From positions 1-60,160 of the forward strand of contig JAXCGZ010013728.1 of assembly GCA_037179515.1 (NCBI GenBank): a stretch of DNA of 60,160 bases, written 5' to 3'. Below the pieces are notes generated by a model. It saw nothing but the letters and a program-made list of their open reading frames with translations. It was not told the origin of the DNA and made no database searches. Made by a program: the position numbers and the translations under genes. The stretch is from Halocaridina rubra (taxonomy: Eukaryota > Arthropoda > Malacostraca > Decapoda > Atyidae). How positions within the stretch are numbered: position 1 is the first letter of the stretch; every line of letters begins with the position of its first letter. Shown piece by piece: positions 1 to 13,721 of this stretch.

Positions 1-110
1 CAACGAAGACTACACAGCCATGTGATATGATTTCCAAGTTATCTCTAACCTGTCTGTGTCCACCCCCACTCAAATGGAGATTCTCAGCGACACATAGAAA
101 GGTAAATATC
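1..110 (+). repeat. SINE-A tail fragment
   Basis: This is the 3' part of a dispersed tRNA-derived SINE that recurs about a dozen times in the window (best head at 40108). The shared tail reads CTGTGTCCACC, then an 'AATGGGGATT' type stretch, then GACACATA and a short A-rich end. The head is missing or lies left of the window. Confidence 0.5.
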
Positions 111-689
111 AATAACAACTATAGATGGAAAAGAAGAAAAAATCTTAATCAAATGAATGCAGCCTTATTTGTAGAATAAATAACTATAAAACTATTACAA
201 AGCTCATTTTTATTGAGATAAGGTAACAGAGAATGTGTGCAAGAGGATGGGTATACAGGTATCGCATAGAAGTCTCAAGGACCTCTTATTTTTGAATATA
301 TATAGATACATCTGTTTGCAAAAAAAATTTGATAACAATATCTGATAAAATAATACAAATTACACATACTTTCAGTAAACAGCACGGAAATACTCTAAGC
401 ACACAGGAGAGAATCAACTGGAATTGCATGTAGTCTTAAAGCCCTGGTAAGACTTAAAAAACTTACACTCATATAAGTTTGTATTTACAGAAAACATTTA
501 TTAGCAGACAAATTTTCAATACACATTCAAACATAGTTTACAGCCCATAAGAAGGTATTAACCATGCAACAGAACTGGGGAATGAAAAGCAGCCCAAAAT
601 GTTCTGTATCTTTAAGAGCTCACTGTTTCATGAAGCTGATACATTTATATTTGTCCTACCAGAATACCCGTGTGGTCTGCCAAGCAAGG

Positions 690-850
690 AGGCAGTGGGA
701 GTATGCAATGTGGTTGGGGAAGCCGTGGCAGCCATTTATCTCCAAGGAGCTAAGAGGAGTGATTGAAATGTATCGGTTTCTGGTGGATGTGTGTGATTTG
801 ACTCGATCTTCCCCCTTACAAGGGGGATGGAGACCATTGTGTATGTTTAT
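690..850 (+). mobile_element. LINE 3' tail (RTE-like family)
   Basis: The stretch contains CCAAGGAGCTAAGAGGAG and a later C/G-rich 'CCCCCTTACAAGGGGG' hairpin. The same pair occurs at the 3' end of the better preserved element at 52380-53056, so this is a truncated tail of that LINE family. It lies inside SCaMC intron 2. Confidence 0.5.
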
Positions 851-2247
851 ATATGTACACTTATAGTCTATACCTTTAAGCAATGAGTGAGTATTTCCTA
901 AATATTTGGTCCTCTTTGGAAGAGGAGATAGAAATCCTACCTTATAAGTCAATTATGTCACATTAAATGACGGAAAGGATTAGCTGTGGTGGTGATATAG
1001 CAAATGACATAATAAATGGTGGTATTATATAAAGTATTCTCTTCTAGTTGGTTCTTACAACATTGAAAAGAGAATAGATGCAGTAGCCTTTACAAATAAT
1101 ATAATGGCTTACTGTAAATACACAAAAACATAAAACAATCAAATAGATAAAAAGGGGAAAAAATTGGATAATTTATGTGATAAAAGATTAAAAAAGCTTA
1201 AAAAATAAAATATATTCAAAGCTAATAAACATGGCTACATACGAAAAACTTTACCCAAATCTACAGGGACTTTTAACAGTAACTCCGGACTGCAAATAAT
1301 AACTCACTAGTAAGGGAAGAAGATAAGGAGGAATGATTACACGGCTTTTATTTAAAATGGCCGTGAGTGCATCTGAAAAAAGAAAGGAAAACAATGAAGA
1401 GAAAATAAGAACTACTGTAAGTTAATAATGTGCCTAAGATTAGAGTTTACGACAATTAAAAAAAGAAATTTATACAAAAGCTCTTTTATGTTACGATGCA
1501 TTAACTAAGTTAGGGAAAATCGAGGTGCATCATTAGTTTAATCAGAATACTGCATAAATGAAACTATTTTCCGTCATCTTTCTTTCCAAATTTTAATAAG
1601 CCACTATACATCAATATGGACACCTACTTCACTTACTGACATGAAATTCTTGCTTGAGATAAACTTTCTTATTTAAGAATAAAAACATACCAGGTCCTCG
1701 ATTTATAATTGAAAGAGCTATAGGCCAGGATCATGGAAATGTATTTTCATATCCTGCGTCAATGTGATACTATATATTTTTGGCTAATTATAGCTTTCAA
1801 AGCTATGATATAGCTAAGCATTCTCAACCATACCCTACAGGTTTATGGTCAAAACAAAGGTCTAACATGATCTGAACACTTATCCCATTCTGGAAGAAAA
1901 CTTGGCAATCAAATATAAAGACTATGAATATGTAAACAATAAAATGGATCAAATAGCAAAAATGTTGCTGACAACAATATGCTACTACTATCAATATTTT
2001 CAACATATCCTATGAATTTCACAAATGTATTATAAAATGATGACAGAAGTCCATCATACTCACAATATCCTTATCTTCTGAAAAGGTTTGATACGCTGAC
2101 CTGAAAAGGTCACAATATAGCAAACGAGTTTTCAAATTTGGCCTTTCTCTGCAAGGCCTTCTTTACTACTGATGGCTGGAAGTTGTTTGTTCAGTAGTAT
2201 TACTGTTAACTAATAATTATGGCATAGGTACACATATACAGAGGCTG
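851..2247. other. AT-rich intronic stretch, nothing recognised
   Basis: I see no exon-like reading frame with splice sites and no recognisable repeat here. The predicted SCaMC exon 3, which should complete EF-hand 3, was searched for by eye on the minus strand of 1-6509 and not found, so it probably lies left of the window. Confidence 0.4.
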
Positions 2248-2440
2248 TAATACCAATGTTAAGGGGGGTTGTTGAGTCAAACACACACACATTCACCAGA
2301 AGCCAAATAAAACTCCATCGCTTCCTTTACCTCCTTGGGGATAATGAGTTGTCACAATATCTAAACCACCATGTTTGGGTCATCAACAGGGTAAGTGTGC
2401 AAGAATCATCTGCCATGAATTCCGATAGCTACATCTGGTG
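2248..2440 (-). mobile_element. LINE 3' tail (RTE-like family)
   Basis: Reverse-orientation copy of the 3' tail also seen at 690, 6700, 17755, 39620 and 52985. Shared blocks are the C/G-rich hairpin, 'GAGTCAAACACACAC', 'ATTCACCAGAA' and 'CTCCTTGGGGATAA'. It has no coding capacity. Confidence 0.5.
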
Positions 2441-2585
2441 TATCCAACCCATTCATTACTTAGCAATTCCCCCCATACAACAATATAAAATACTTTTCAG
2501 CAAAAGTGCAATCAAAACTTGGTGTCCTTTCACTCTGAAATCATTTATCCTGAAGAACTGGGACCTGCTTTTATCAACAGCAAAG

Positions 2586-2672
2586 AAAGGTTAGGTTAGG
2601 ATAAGTTAGGACAATTTGAGCTTGGGATTTAAGCTTAAATTCTAACCTAACCATAACCTAACTTAACCTTTC
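2586..2672. repeat. TTAGG-bearing inverted repeat
   Basis: An AAAGGTTAGGTTAGG arm is followed about 45 bases later by a complementary arm rich in CCTAACC and ending TTAACCTTT. The short (TTAGG)2 runs match the arthropod telomere unit, but here they belong to a small fold-back structure inside an intron. Confidence 0.55.
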
Positions 2673-3531
2673 GTAATTTTTTATAAAAGGGAGGTCCAAA
2701 TTTTCAATATGCGGAACTGCAAGTCCTACCATCTGTTGTAACAGGATAACAGGATATTTATAATTTATAGACTTATGGAGACTAAATTAAATTAAACAAC
2801 AATGTAAGTTCATGGCAAGACACTCGTTTATGGCATAATCTTGACAGTTTGTTAGAAAATGACACTGCTAGTGCCATATGATAATATTTAAGACAGTAGT
2901 ATGTCAAAAATGACATCTATGTAATTAACTGAGATTATCTAAGAACTAAACTATTAGCTCTTGAAAATAAACTTTATTTATCACTCCTAGATGTAAAACT
3001 GTTCTCCATATAGTGAACTCCCGACATATGAATAATCTTATGTTTGTAAAGAATAGGTATTGAGACAAGAGAAAAAACCTATAAACATGACAAAAGTAAC
3101 AAATAAAATAACTAAGAATATTTAATGATAAAAGCATGGTAAAACTTTATATCATATATAAAACTTTGACATGTACGGTAAAGGAATTAGGGATTTCATG
3201 GTCTTATCTCAAGCATTTAAAGTTCTGAGTAACTGATAACACTGCTGGCAGTGTTCTACTCTAACTACAAGTTCTGAGGTATTTGGTAACACTGAATGCA
3301 GCGTGCTATTTTATTGATAACAACATCTGCAGTGTTCTACTCTCAATACAAGAACTGAGTTATTGGTAACAATGCTTGAAGTATTCTAATTTCAAGAAAA
3401 ACTTTAAGCATTAAGATACATGTTATTTGAAATCTCCATCCATATTCTAATGCTTCAATTTAATTATTTCTTTCTCAAGTGTGTCTGTCGTGTTGAGGAT
3501 TTGTTGTATTATGTTTATATTTAACCTCTTC

Positions 3532-3763
3532 CCTGGTAAGGACGAAAAGTAGTTACCGTGGCTCACGTGGTAGCGTCCGCGACTCTGAGGCGTCAGGTTG
3601 AGGGTTCGCACCCCGGCACGGTCTGAGGCTAGCAAGGGCAAGCACTCAGGGTAACGATTACATCTGCCAAAACAAGTCCTTCGCAAGAAGGCAACCATCC
3701 TAGCCCTTGACAGAAAAGGGAATCTGTGACGCAAAACCGGAACAAACCTGGTAAGGACGAAAA
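3532..3763 (+). mobile_element. SINE-B (tRNA-derived) with target-site duplication
   Basis: A tRNA-like head carries an A-box-like segment (GTGGCTCACGTGGTAGCG) and a B box (GGGTTCGCACCCC), followed by a body with CTCAGGGTAACGATTACATC. The element (about 3549-3746) is flanked by an identical 17-base direct repeat, CCTGGTAAGGACGAAAA, at 3532-3548 and 3747-3763. That is a clear target-site duplication from LINE-mediated insertion. Related copies are at 7742 and 59458. Confidence 0.85.
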
Positions 3764-3795
3764 ATCTCGTCTTTGCCAGCCTGACATTTTTCTGG

Positions 3796-3828
<33 letters not shown>
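3796..3828 (+). repeat. Poly(A) tract of 33
   Basis: An uninterrupted run of about 33 A lies shortly downstream of the 3' target duplication of the SINE at 3532. It may be the tail of an older retroposon or a plain homopolymer expansion. Confidence 0.7.
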
Positions 3829-3831
<3 letters not shown>

Positions 3832-4171
3832 ACTTTGAACAAGTATTCTCGTCCATTCCAGCTATCTCAAAGCCTTCCTAAAGCATAGATGAGTATGTTA
3901 GCGTGAATCATACATCCACCAACCCCACTCACAGCATTGTAGTAACAGGCAAGACATATCAAAAATTATTTCTCTAGATTTTATCTCACTTAATTCATGT
4001 GAAATTACAGAGTTTTTTGGAAAAAATTTTCCCGGGACCATGAGCTGCGACATGCAATGCTTTGAGAAATTTTGAGCCTTTCACTAGTACTGGTTAGGAA
4101 CAACAAAGCAAGAGGGGGCTTGGAGTTTTCTTATACAACAAAAGTTTAGGTTATTGGCTGCTAGAAACATA

Positions 4172-4773
4172 GTACAAGGGATCCTCGGTTTACACTGTCC
4201 TCGAGTTACGATGTTTTGTGGTTACAACACATTTCCCATAAATTATATTGCTTTTATTTTTAATTTTTGACCTGTATTATATCTCCAAAGCATAAAGCAG
4301 ATTCTTCTGATGGAAGAATAGGACAGTCATCACCATGGAAGTTTTTTTTTTTTTTTATGATTGTGACACCAAGACGGGCCAAAAAAAAAAATTATAAAAT
4401 AAAACAGCCCTCATCGGGCCTGGGCACGAAAAATACATAAAGAGAAACAGAGATGGAGAGTGTAATGACTTGTCAGATGTGAAGGGATAAAAGATGTGTG
4501 ATAAATATCCAAGAATATTCAGTGCAGCTGTAGGCATAGAAAAATAACCTTAACTGAAGAAAGACTTAACATCGAACTGTCCTGGACAGACCTATTTAAG
4601 TTCAAAAAACCTTCAGCTGTAGTGAAATTAGAGATAGTGAAGCGCATGGAAAAAGGAGAAAGTTTACTACTGCATTAGCATAGGTGCTTATTCAGGTGTT
4701 CCGACTTACATTGATATTTGGGTTACATAACATTTTAGCAGCAGAACTCTGAAGTAAGGTGAGGCCCATATAT
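4172..4773 (+). mobile_element. Decayed non-autonomous Tigger/pogo-type transposon
   Basis: The left end (GGGATCCTCGGTTTACACTG) and the inverted right end (GGGCCTCACCTTACTTCAG on the minus strand) resemble the TIRs of the larger element at 31594-33860. Around 4610-4670 a plus-strand remnant translates to about KLEIVKRMEKGES, matching the N-terminal helix-turn-helix region of that family's transposase. A stretch at about 4345-4440 with a T-run and CATCGGGCC resembles another LINE tail (compare 51740) and is probably nested. Confidence 0.6.
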
Positions 4774-4954
4774 ATATATTGTAAATAAGAGAGCCCAAAA
4801 TATATTAGTATGTTAGAAAAAAATAGAAACTGACTTCTTCAATAAACTATAAAATTCAGCACAGCTACAAGCTTCCCTTTAGCAAAGATAACAAGCAAAC
4901 TTCACCCAAAAGGAGTAACAATAATAATAGTCCCCAGTACAAGATGAAAAGCAG

Positions 4955-5125
4955 CGAGAACCGCAGTAATGCAGTGGTAAGACTGCTTAACTCAAGAAGT
5001 GACAAAACCTCGATCATGTTCACTATAGGGGGAAGGAAGGGGTTCCAGCCTGAATACCCTGCTCCAGCCTGTCTGTGTTCACCCTCATGATGGGGATTAA
5101 TAGTGACACATAAAACAGCAAACAA
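4955..5125 (+). mobile_element. SINE-A copy
   Basis: The copy has a tRNA-like head (GCAGTAATGCAGTGGTAAGA) and a decayed B box (CCTCGATCATG), then the family tail with CTGTCTGTGTTCACC and 'GGGGATTAATAGTGACACAT'. It is moderately diverged from the 40108 copy. Confidence 0.65.
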
Positions 5126-5397
5126 GAACAACAACATAAAGAAAAGCAGCAGTCTCAAAAGAAATATCAGCAGTGATCCATATATTTTCCAGTTATATAG
5201 CAGCTGATTGGGGAAAATATATCACCATGAGAAACTTACTAAACAAGAAAAACCCCATTTTCAAAGTGAGGTACTGTGCTCGTGTTAAACTTAGATAAAT
5301 GCAATACCGATAAAATATTCAGCAGCTGTCATACCACAGCATTAAATTCATTACAGCAGGATTAATGTAAATGGGTAATATGACTAAATAATTCATC

Positions 5398-5640
5398 AAC
5401 CCTCCAGGCCTCTCTTGTCACAATCACCGTGGCAGGTCATTCGATTCCCTACTGCCCTATACCTTGCATCCTCCTCCATCACACCACACACACCATCCTG
5501 TCCTCCTTCACCACATCCATAAACCACCTCTTTATGCTACCTTTCAGCCTTCCACCTGCCACTTCCATCCTCAGTATCATTCTCCCCACATACCCCTCAT
5601 CCCTCCTTAGCACATTAATTTCAAATAATCAAGGAAAGAA
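5398..5640 (-). mobile_element. Possible LINE fragment
   Basis: This C/T-rich segment (CTCCTCCATCACACCACA and similar) resembles the C/T-rich, minus-oriented LINE end at 33990-34350. No conserved domain can be read, so the assignment is weak. Confidence 0.3.
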
Positions 5641-6248
5641 AAGTTATAGTACATTTAAGCAACCAAAACTTCACTTTCTATGAGAAAATGAACGGCAAGA
5701 TACCTAAACATACTATTCCACCCAATTTCTTTGCTTTCAAAACATGAGGTTGTGCTTCCTGATTGCAGAACAGTGTAGTAGATATTTAGTAACTTTTCTT
5801 TAAAAAAAATCAATCATTGTGAAGAAATTATAATTACTGTGCATCAAATACAACATAAAATTGACTCTAAGGAAACCAGTTCTGATGAGTGTGTGTGTAT
5901 TACTCCTTATAAACAATCCCAGACTTTCACAATAAGCTAATTTCATTCACAAAAAGCGTGTATCTGGTACTTGCAAAAGGACAACCATCTTCTTGTGGTA
6001 AAGAACTATATATCTTGAACATGGACTTTGTGTAATATGAAAGCCTTGGACTCTCTTCAATGAAAAATATACATATACAAGCAATGGCAGCTTCCTTTAC
6101 CCCATTAATATTATTTGGCAGATGATATATGAAATATTAGAATTATTGTATAGCAAGAGATATGAAAAAGGCAATATTGTGACAGTGCCATTTTCAAATG
6201 AGATTCAATGACATTACTAACTCTACACTTCGACATACTCCATGAATA
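5641..6248. other. Intronic stretch, nothing recognised
   Basis: AT-rich SCaMC intron 2 sequence. I see no exon, RNA gene or named repeat. Confidence 0.4.
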
Positions 6249-6261
6249 ACTATCTGGAACA

Positions 6262-6425
6262 ATGGCAAGAAAAATAAAGCCTCTGCTGATGCACCATTCT
6301 ACATGTCACAATTAGTCCTCCATCGAATGGGAATGGACACAGACATGCTGAAGCTGGGATATTAAGGTTCAACGCCCTCCTTAAAGCCACGAGGTGGGAT
6401 CGATCCCACATTATCCCTCTGTTCA
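6262..6425 (-). mobile_element. SINE-A copy, reverse orientation
   Basis: Reverse complement of the SINE-A tail (GGGAATGGACACAGACATG, 'GCTGGGATATTAAGG') leading into a B-box-like GGGATCGATCCC. It lies about 85 bases downstream, in gene direction, of SCaMC exon 2. Confidence 0.6.
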
Positions 6426-6509
6426 TGATGAAACAAAATTTGGCGTGCATAAATATACAATATGAAGAGCTGCAATTACATATGCATGACACCTTGTAAA
6501 GGTACTTAC

Positions 6510-6636
6510 CATCACTGTTAGCATCCAAGGTGCTGAAGACAAGCAATAGTTTCTTCTCGTGTTCCTGCACATAATTGACAAATTCAGCGAGACTCAAGTC
6601 TTGACTATTGTTAACATCTGCTGACTCAATCAATTT
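6510..6636 (-). CDS. SCaMC: SCaMC coding exon 2 (EF-hand 2 and start of EF-hand 3)
   Basis: The acceptor is TTTTTTTCAG and the donor is G|GTAAGTACC. The 127-nt exon enters in phase 0 and leaves in phase 1, continuing exon 1 in frame. It encodes an EF-hand loop starting DVNNSQDLS, the linker YVQEHEKKL that is characteristic of SCaMC carriers, and the first half of a third loop, DANSDG. The next exon (rest of EF-hand 3, EF-hand 4 and the six-helix carrier domain) is not in the window. Confidence 0.92.
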
Positions 6637-9600
6637 CTGAAAAAAATGAAAAATAAAAAAACTACAGAGTGAAACGTTTAGCTAAAGTACATACATACAT
6701 ACACAATGGTTGCAATCCTCCTTGTAAAGGAGGTGGGAGGGTCAAAGCACCCACATTCACCAGAAAAATCTTACAAATCATACTTATTTCAATATTCCCA
6801 TATACATCTTCATCACCATCATGGCAATCCCTCGATGCAGAGAATGATGGAAATGTTATATCATTATGTTCCTAAATTCCTTAAAACCTTTGTTAACGAT
6901 CTGCAAAGCTTACCACATTAGTAACTGGCTCACACCCATATGGTCGTTAATTTCAACTATTTACATGGCGTGCATAGCATATCTCTGATAAGACCACTTG
7001 AGAATAAAACTGAAGGTAGCGCTATCACAATTGCAAAACCTCTGCCGACTCAGCAGACTAAACGAATATAAGATATATGGGGCTAAAGTTTAATTAGAAT
7101 TTTCATGAACTCGGGTTTCAATGTTGACCATAACAATGCCTGTCCTCTTGCTATAAAGTACTAAATTAGATAAAGATTCTAAACAAAATTTATTGTAACA
7201 AAAAGAAGCGATTGGGGGCAAACACAAGCTTTACAAGCAAAGAAACACTGGTGGTGCAGTAAATATCTCTTTTTCATGCTGTGATCCCTAATTGGGCAGT
7301 AAAACTAAACTTAAATCACACCAAAAACAATAATGAAAATATATATTGAGTACCTTACCCACTTCGAATGGGTACTTATTGTGACACATTAACACAGTGC
7401 ATACTAATCTTAACATTAACGGCAGTTTTTTAGTACAGTATATATACAAAAATTAAACAAGGAAAAACTTATTAGTTATAAATATACCTAAAATGAAAAA
7501 TTGAAGAACTCAGTCTCTATCTAACTTAAATAACCTATCTTTCTAATATAGTTCTATATGTGAAGACTCTTAAGGTATCAAGTTAATCAAATTAACTAAA
7601 AAATGCACCAAAGCCTCATAGGTAATGTAGCAATAAAGGGTTGCTGTATGGCTACCCTAGCAGAAAATGGTCTCCTGTAACTTTGCTCAAGTTAAAGTGG
7701 TAAATATTTACTTTGTTTACATTCACATATTAAAGTCAGTAGTCACCGTGACAAAGCGGTAACATCCCGACTCTGACGTGGCAGGTCGAGGGTTCACGCC
7801 CCGCCACAGTCTGAGGTTAGCAAGGGCATGCACTCAGGGTAACGAATATATCAGTCAAAACAAGTTTTTCGAAAGAAGGCAACCATCCTAGCCCTCGGTA
7901 GAAAAGGGAGTCCGTGACGTAAAACTGGCTTATACTGTCATTTATTCAAGTAAAATGAAAATACATAACGTTGTGAATATATCTACAAAAATAAAATTAA
8001 AAAATGCATAAGCTTACTCTCACACCCCTAGTTAAAATAAAAACTACAAGGAAAAAAATTATATTACGTTAGGTTTGTTCAATCTTGGTAAAAAATGAGT
8101 TGATGATGGAATTTTTCGTTGTTGATTTTGATATTTGTTCAATGTTTCAAATTTTAATTTTACTGGCTGGAAGTGTACAAGCTTTGCTTAGCTAAGCTAA
8201 GCTTTGGTTAGTTAAGCTTAGCTTAGGTTGAGATTAAGTAAGTTAGCTGACTCTCCTTGCAAATATGAATAACCCTAAAGCATCCTGGGATAAATGTTCA
8301 CAATTGAGCCCATCTCAATTTAGAAGTGAAAATTATATTTTTGTCGTAAAGAAAATTTAATTAAGAAAGTGTTATAGAACATAGCCCACGTGGTGTCAGA
8401 GGTGCTCAAGTAGCGTAACTGATATTTTCCGGTGTTGGTTTCCTGGGCAGGATGTGTGTTTACAGAGAAATGACAAGAGATTTATGGTTCAGCCCACAGG
8501 CCTCTAACACATCGGCGCCAGTTGCCGATAGAGGTCAAAATTGTCACACAGTTCAAGGCATTCCCACGAGAGCTGTACACCAATATCTGCACTTGTGAAA
8601 ATACACATATAGGCCCTCCTTGTATCTGATAGGACTTTTTATAGCCATGCCCCTAACACTACATGGAATGAATTGGCACCCTCTTTTCTCTAGAAGCCTA
8701 TTGGCTGAGGCTGTCCAAGCCTACCATGCCCTGCCATCTTGGTCGTACAAGAAAGTAAGAAGCAGTTAGAGAGGAGAGTGCTCAGTAAGAAGTTGAGAGG
8801 GGCACAAATAAGATCTTAGATTTTACCCTAAGTGGATGGGGAGCTTTGAGGTGTAGAATAAGTGTATAACTATATAAACTTAATGTGAAGCAGCCTGTGC
8901 ACATCTGTTATCACCTCGCACGCTAATAAATAAGTATCTATCTATCTACCTTGGCTGTTTCCCCCTTTAATTGGGGGGTAGCCGACATAAAAAAAAGAAA
9001 ACAATAAGGGGATTACTTAAATAAGTATAGTCTTTGGATAATACTGTACGACATTTTTTCAAATTTTTTTTTGTTTTTTGAATGAATTTGTCTTTGAAAA
9101 TCGTCAGAAAATATATGCTGACCTAACCAAAGCTACCCTAAAAATAGTAAGTACGACATTTTTCATATGGTTTTCGATGTTTAAAAATGTGACCTTGAAA
9201 TATGTGGTAAATTACTTTTTTTTTTTTTTTAGGTCATGATAGTTTAGGTTAGTTCATATTTTTCGACGGTTTTCAATGTTTTATTCATTCAATACACATC
9301 AAAAACCACATGGTATTTTTTAACAACGCTTGTCTTAATTCGGAGGTGAAAATCTTATTACTGTATTTCCTCCGGCTTTATGTTTTGATTGAGTATGACC
9401 TTGAAAACTGTCAGAAAATATATACTAAGCTAACCCTACCAAACCTAAAATATAATAATTTACGATAGTTTTCAAGTCACATTCATTAAAGCATCAAATC
9501 CATAGGAAAAAGGTCGTAACTGACTGTTTTTTTCGGTTAGGTTAGGTTAGCATGTATTTTCCGACGGTTTTCAAAGTCATTTTCATTCGAAACACATCAA

Positions 9601-10244
9601 AAGCCACAGGAAAAATATAATTTCCACCTCCAAATTGTGATGGGAGCAGTTGTAAAAACACCCATCCAGGGATTATCCTTCTTTACAATATCCTAAAAAT
9701 TTTCCTTGAAAACTATATCTTCTATTACCAACTCTTTCAAACAGCAGAACTAATCTAACCTATTCAAATATGACCGCTTAGTGCAGTGAACTTCAATTTT
9801 CCTAACTTGTGGGTGAGAGAGTAAACAATTACCATTAGACTTACTACGTGACACGTATATTTATTAAACTTGGAAACAAATACAAAATAGTATACAGTGC
9901 ATGCATACAAAGGTCATTCCCCTATATAAACTGCCCTTAGGTAATTCCAGTTGCCACACCCATACATATGAAACTAAAACGTAAATAGGGTACACCTATT
10001 TGACAAATACAAAGGCATGATCAAGAAATAATAATTTCGTTTGATTAAGACACACCTGAGCCACCCCCGGGATCTGAGGAATATTAAGTTTTTTAAGTCC
10101 TGCTGACAAATCATGAATGTCAATTCGTCCATCACCGTTCACGTCCAACTGTTTAAATAAATTTCCGAGGCGATTTTCTTCATCGCTATATGATTCGTAT
10201 GCGTGTCTCGAATAGGGTATGTCTTGGGCACTTCCTTCACCCAT
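6510..10244 (-). CDS. SCaMC: Calcium-binding mitochondrial carrier SCaMC (SLC25A23/24/25 family), N-terminal part
   Basis: This is the 5' part of a minus-strand gene, join(complement 10056-10244, 6510-6636), with the rest beyond the left edge. SCaMC proteins exchange ATP-Mg for phosphate across the inner mitochondrial membrane and are switched on by calcium binding to an N-terminal four-EF-hand domain that faces the intermembrane space. The 105 complete codons seen here carry EF-hand 1 (canonical loop D34-x-N-x-D-G-x-I-D-x-x-D45), EF-hand 2 and the start of EF-hand 3; the EHEKK linker is diagnostic of the family. No carrier (Mito_carr) repeat is in the window. I cannot tell which vertebrate paralogue is closest. 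The gene lies 9.2 kb downstream of GOLGA2 on the same strand, too far to be one transcript. Confidence 0.9.
6700..6770 (-). mobile_element. LINE 3' tail fragment
   Basis: GGTTGCAATCCTCCTTGTAAAG followed by GTCAAAGCACCCACATTCACC matches the reverse-orientation LINE tail at 2248 and 39620. Confidence 0.5.
7742..7932 (+). mobile_element. SINE-B copy
   Basis: Same family as 3549-3746: a head with GCGGTAACATCCCGACTCTG, a B box GAGGGTTCACGCCCC, a body CACTCAGGGTAACGA and an end GTGACGTAAAACTGG. I could not find a convincing target-site duplication, so it is probably older. Confidence 0.75.
8386..8945. other. Possible solo-LTR or LTR-derived stretch
   Basis: The segment has a less AT-rich composition than its flanks. 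It contains TATATAAACTT, an AATAAATAA near its right end, and on the minus strand AACTGGCGCCGATGTG near 8515-8535, whose TGGCGCC resembles an LTR-element primer binding site. I see no paired LTR or gag/pol coding sequence. The call is tentative. Confidence 0.25.
8945..9000 (-). mobile_element. LINE terminal motif
   Basis: CCTTGGCTGTTTCCCCCTTT and GGGGGGTAGCCGACAT form a C/G hairpin that recurs at 11202 and 33888. In each case it sits directly beside a short-repeat run ((TATC)n here, (TA)n at 11202). It is read as the 3' end of a minus-oriented LINE. Confidence 0.5.
9088..9310. repeat. TTAGG-bearing fold-back element, copy 1
   Basis: The left arm reads AAAATCGTCAGAAAATATATG then CTGACCTAACC. 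The right arm is its approximate reverse complement (TAGGTTAG, then CATATTTTTCGACGGTTTTC). The arms are about 215 bases apart overall. A second copy follows at 9385 and a more decayed one lies near 50400. Confidence 0.6.
9385..9605. repeat. TTAGG-bearing fold-back element, copy 2
   Basis: Same arrangement as 9088-9310: left arm AAACTGTCAGAAAATATATA ... CTAACC, right arm GGTTAGGTTAGGTTAGCATG ... CCGACGGTTTTC. Both copies end with a shared CACATCAAAA motif. It may be a MITE; target duplications are not clear. Confidence 0.6.
10056..10244 (-). CDS. SCaMC: SCaMC coding exon 1 (start codon, EF-hand 1)
   Basis: The ATG at 10244-10242 is the first methionine after an in-frame TGA eight codons upstream, so the start is well defined. 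The 63 codons end at CAG|GTGTGTCTT in phase 0. The EF-hand 1 loop is DVNGDGRIDIHD, with aspartate in the final position. There is no long mitochondrial presequence, as expected for SLC25 carriers, which use internal targeting signals. Confidence 0.92.

Positions 10245-12916
<2,672 letters not shown>

Positions 12917-12992
<76 letters not shown>
12917..12992. repeat. (TA)n microsatellite
   Basis: A 76-base TA array that begins inside the 272-bp unit sequence, just after TATTTGGTTA. Confidence 0.95.
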
Positions 12993-12996
<4 letters not shown>

Positions 12997-13074
12997 TTAT
13001 ATTCACTGCACCATACGTAATTGAATATTATTTTTTGAGACTTAATATTTATATTCTCAACTGCATCTTTACAA

Positions 13075-13300
13075 GGTAAGACCCAACCTCTGGTGGGTGG
13101 CCCATTCAAGAATCCACTGGGGGAACAAATCAATCTCAACTTAGTGCCGGTTCCAAGCCCAGATCACGGTAAGAGTCGGTGCCAGGAAGAGCATGCGGCC
13201 GTAAAATTAAGCTATACCAACACAAGCTCCAACAGGGTAGTGCAAACAGCGACCCAATAAAACATAGGGAAAATGCTGCTGGGATGGAAGTAGCAGCTCA
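13075..13300 (+). repeat. Dispersed repeat, RTE-like 3' region
   Basis: GTGCCGGTTCCAAGCCCAGAT and GCCAGGAAGAGCATGCGGCC resemble a phrase I recall as common in animal interspersed repeats (LINE 3' regions). No coding frame is present. Confidence 0.4.
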
Positions 13301-13391
13301 CGTTGTGTAGATGAGGTCACTGAAGGAAGACTTTAATTTGCAATCTCAGCAAATTCACTCTTGCTTAAACCTGAAAAGTAACTGAAAAAGC

Positions 13392-13493
<102 letters not shown>

Positions 13494-13721
13494 ACTTCGT
13501 CAGCTAGCTTAGATATCCGAAGTTATCTGGCAAGCATGCATATATTATTTTTCCCACAGCCTCGAACAGTAAGGAATATAATTCTACTCCTTGCAGTATG
13601 GTTTTATTTTGTTAACAAAGTGATGGACTGTATCCTATATATGCAATGAATAAGACCAATAGCGATAGCAATCGTGGATAACAAAAAATTACGTGTGGTT
13701 GCCAGTTGTCATCGGAATAAG

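Noticed and set aside
2586..2672. Interstitial telomere (chromosome fusion scar)
   Set aside because: Only two perfect TTAGG units are present and they sit in an inverted repeat resembling dispersed elements elsewhere in the window.
4865..5158. Minus-strand frame with a hydrophobic Leu/Phe-rich N-terminus that looks like a membrane protein
   Set aside because: It overlaps a SINE-A copy, including its tail, so the hydrophobic run is a translation of repeat DNA.
6510..10244. Naming the carrier specifically SLC25A25 (or A24, A23)
   Set aside because: Only 105 N-terminal codons are visible and invertebrate SCaMCs need not match one vertebrate paralogue, so the family name is safer.
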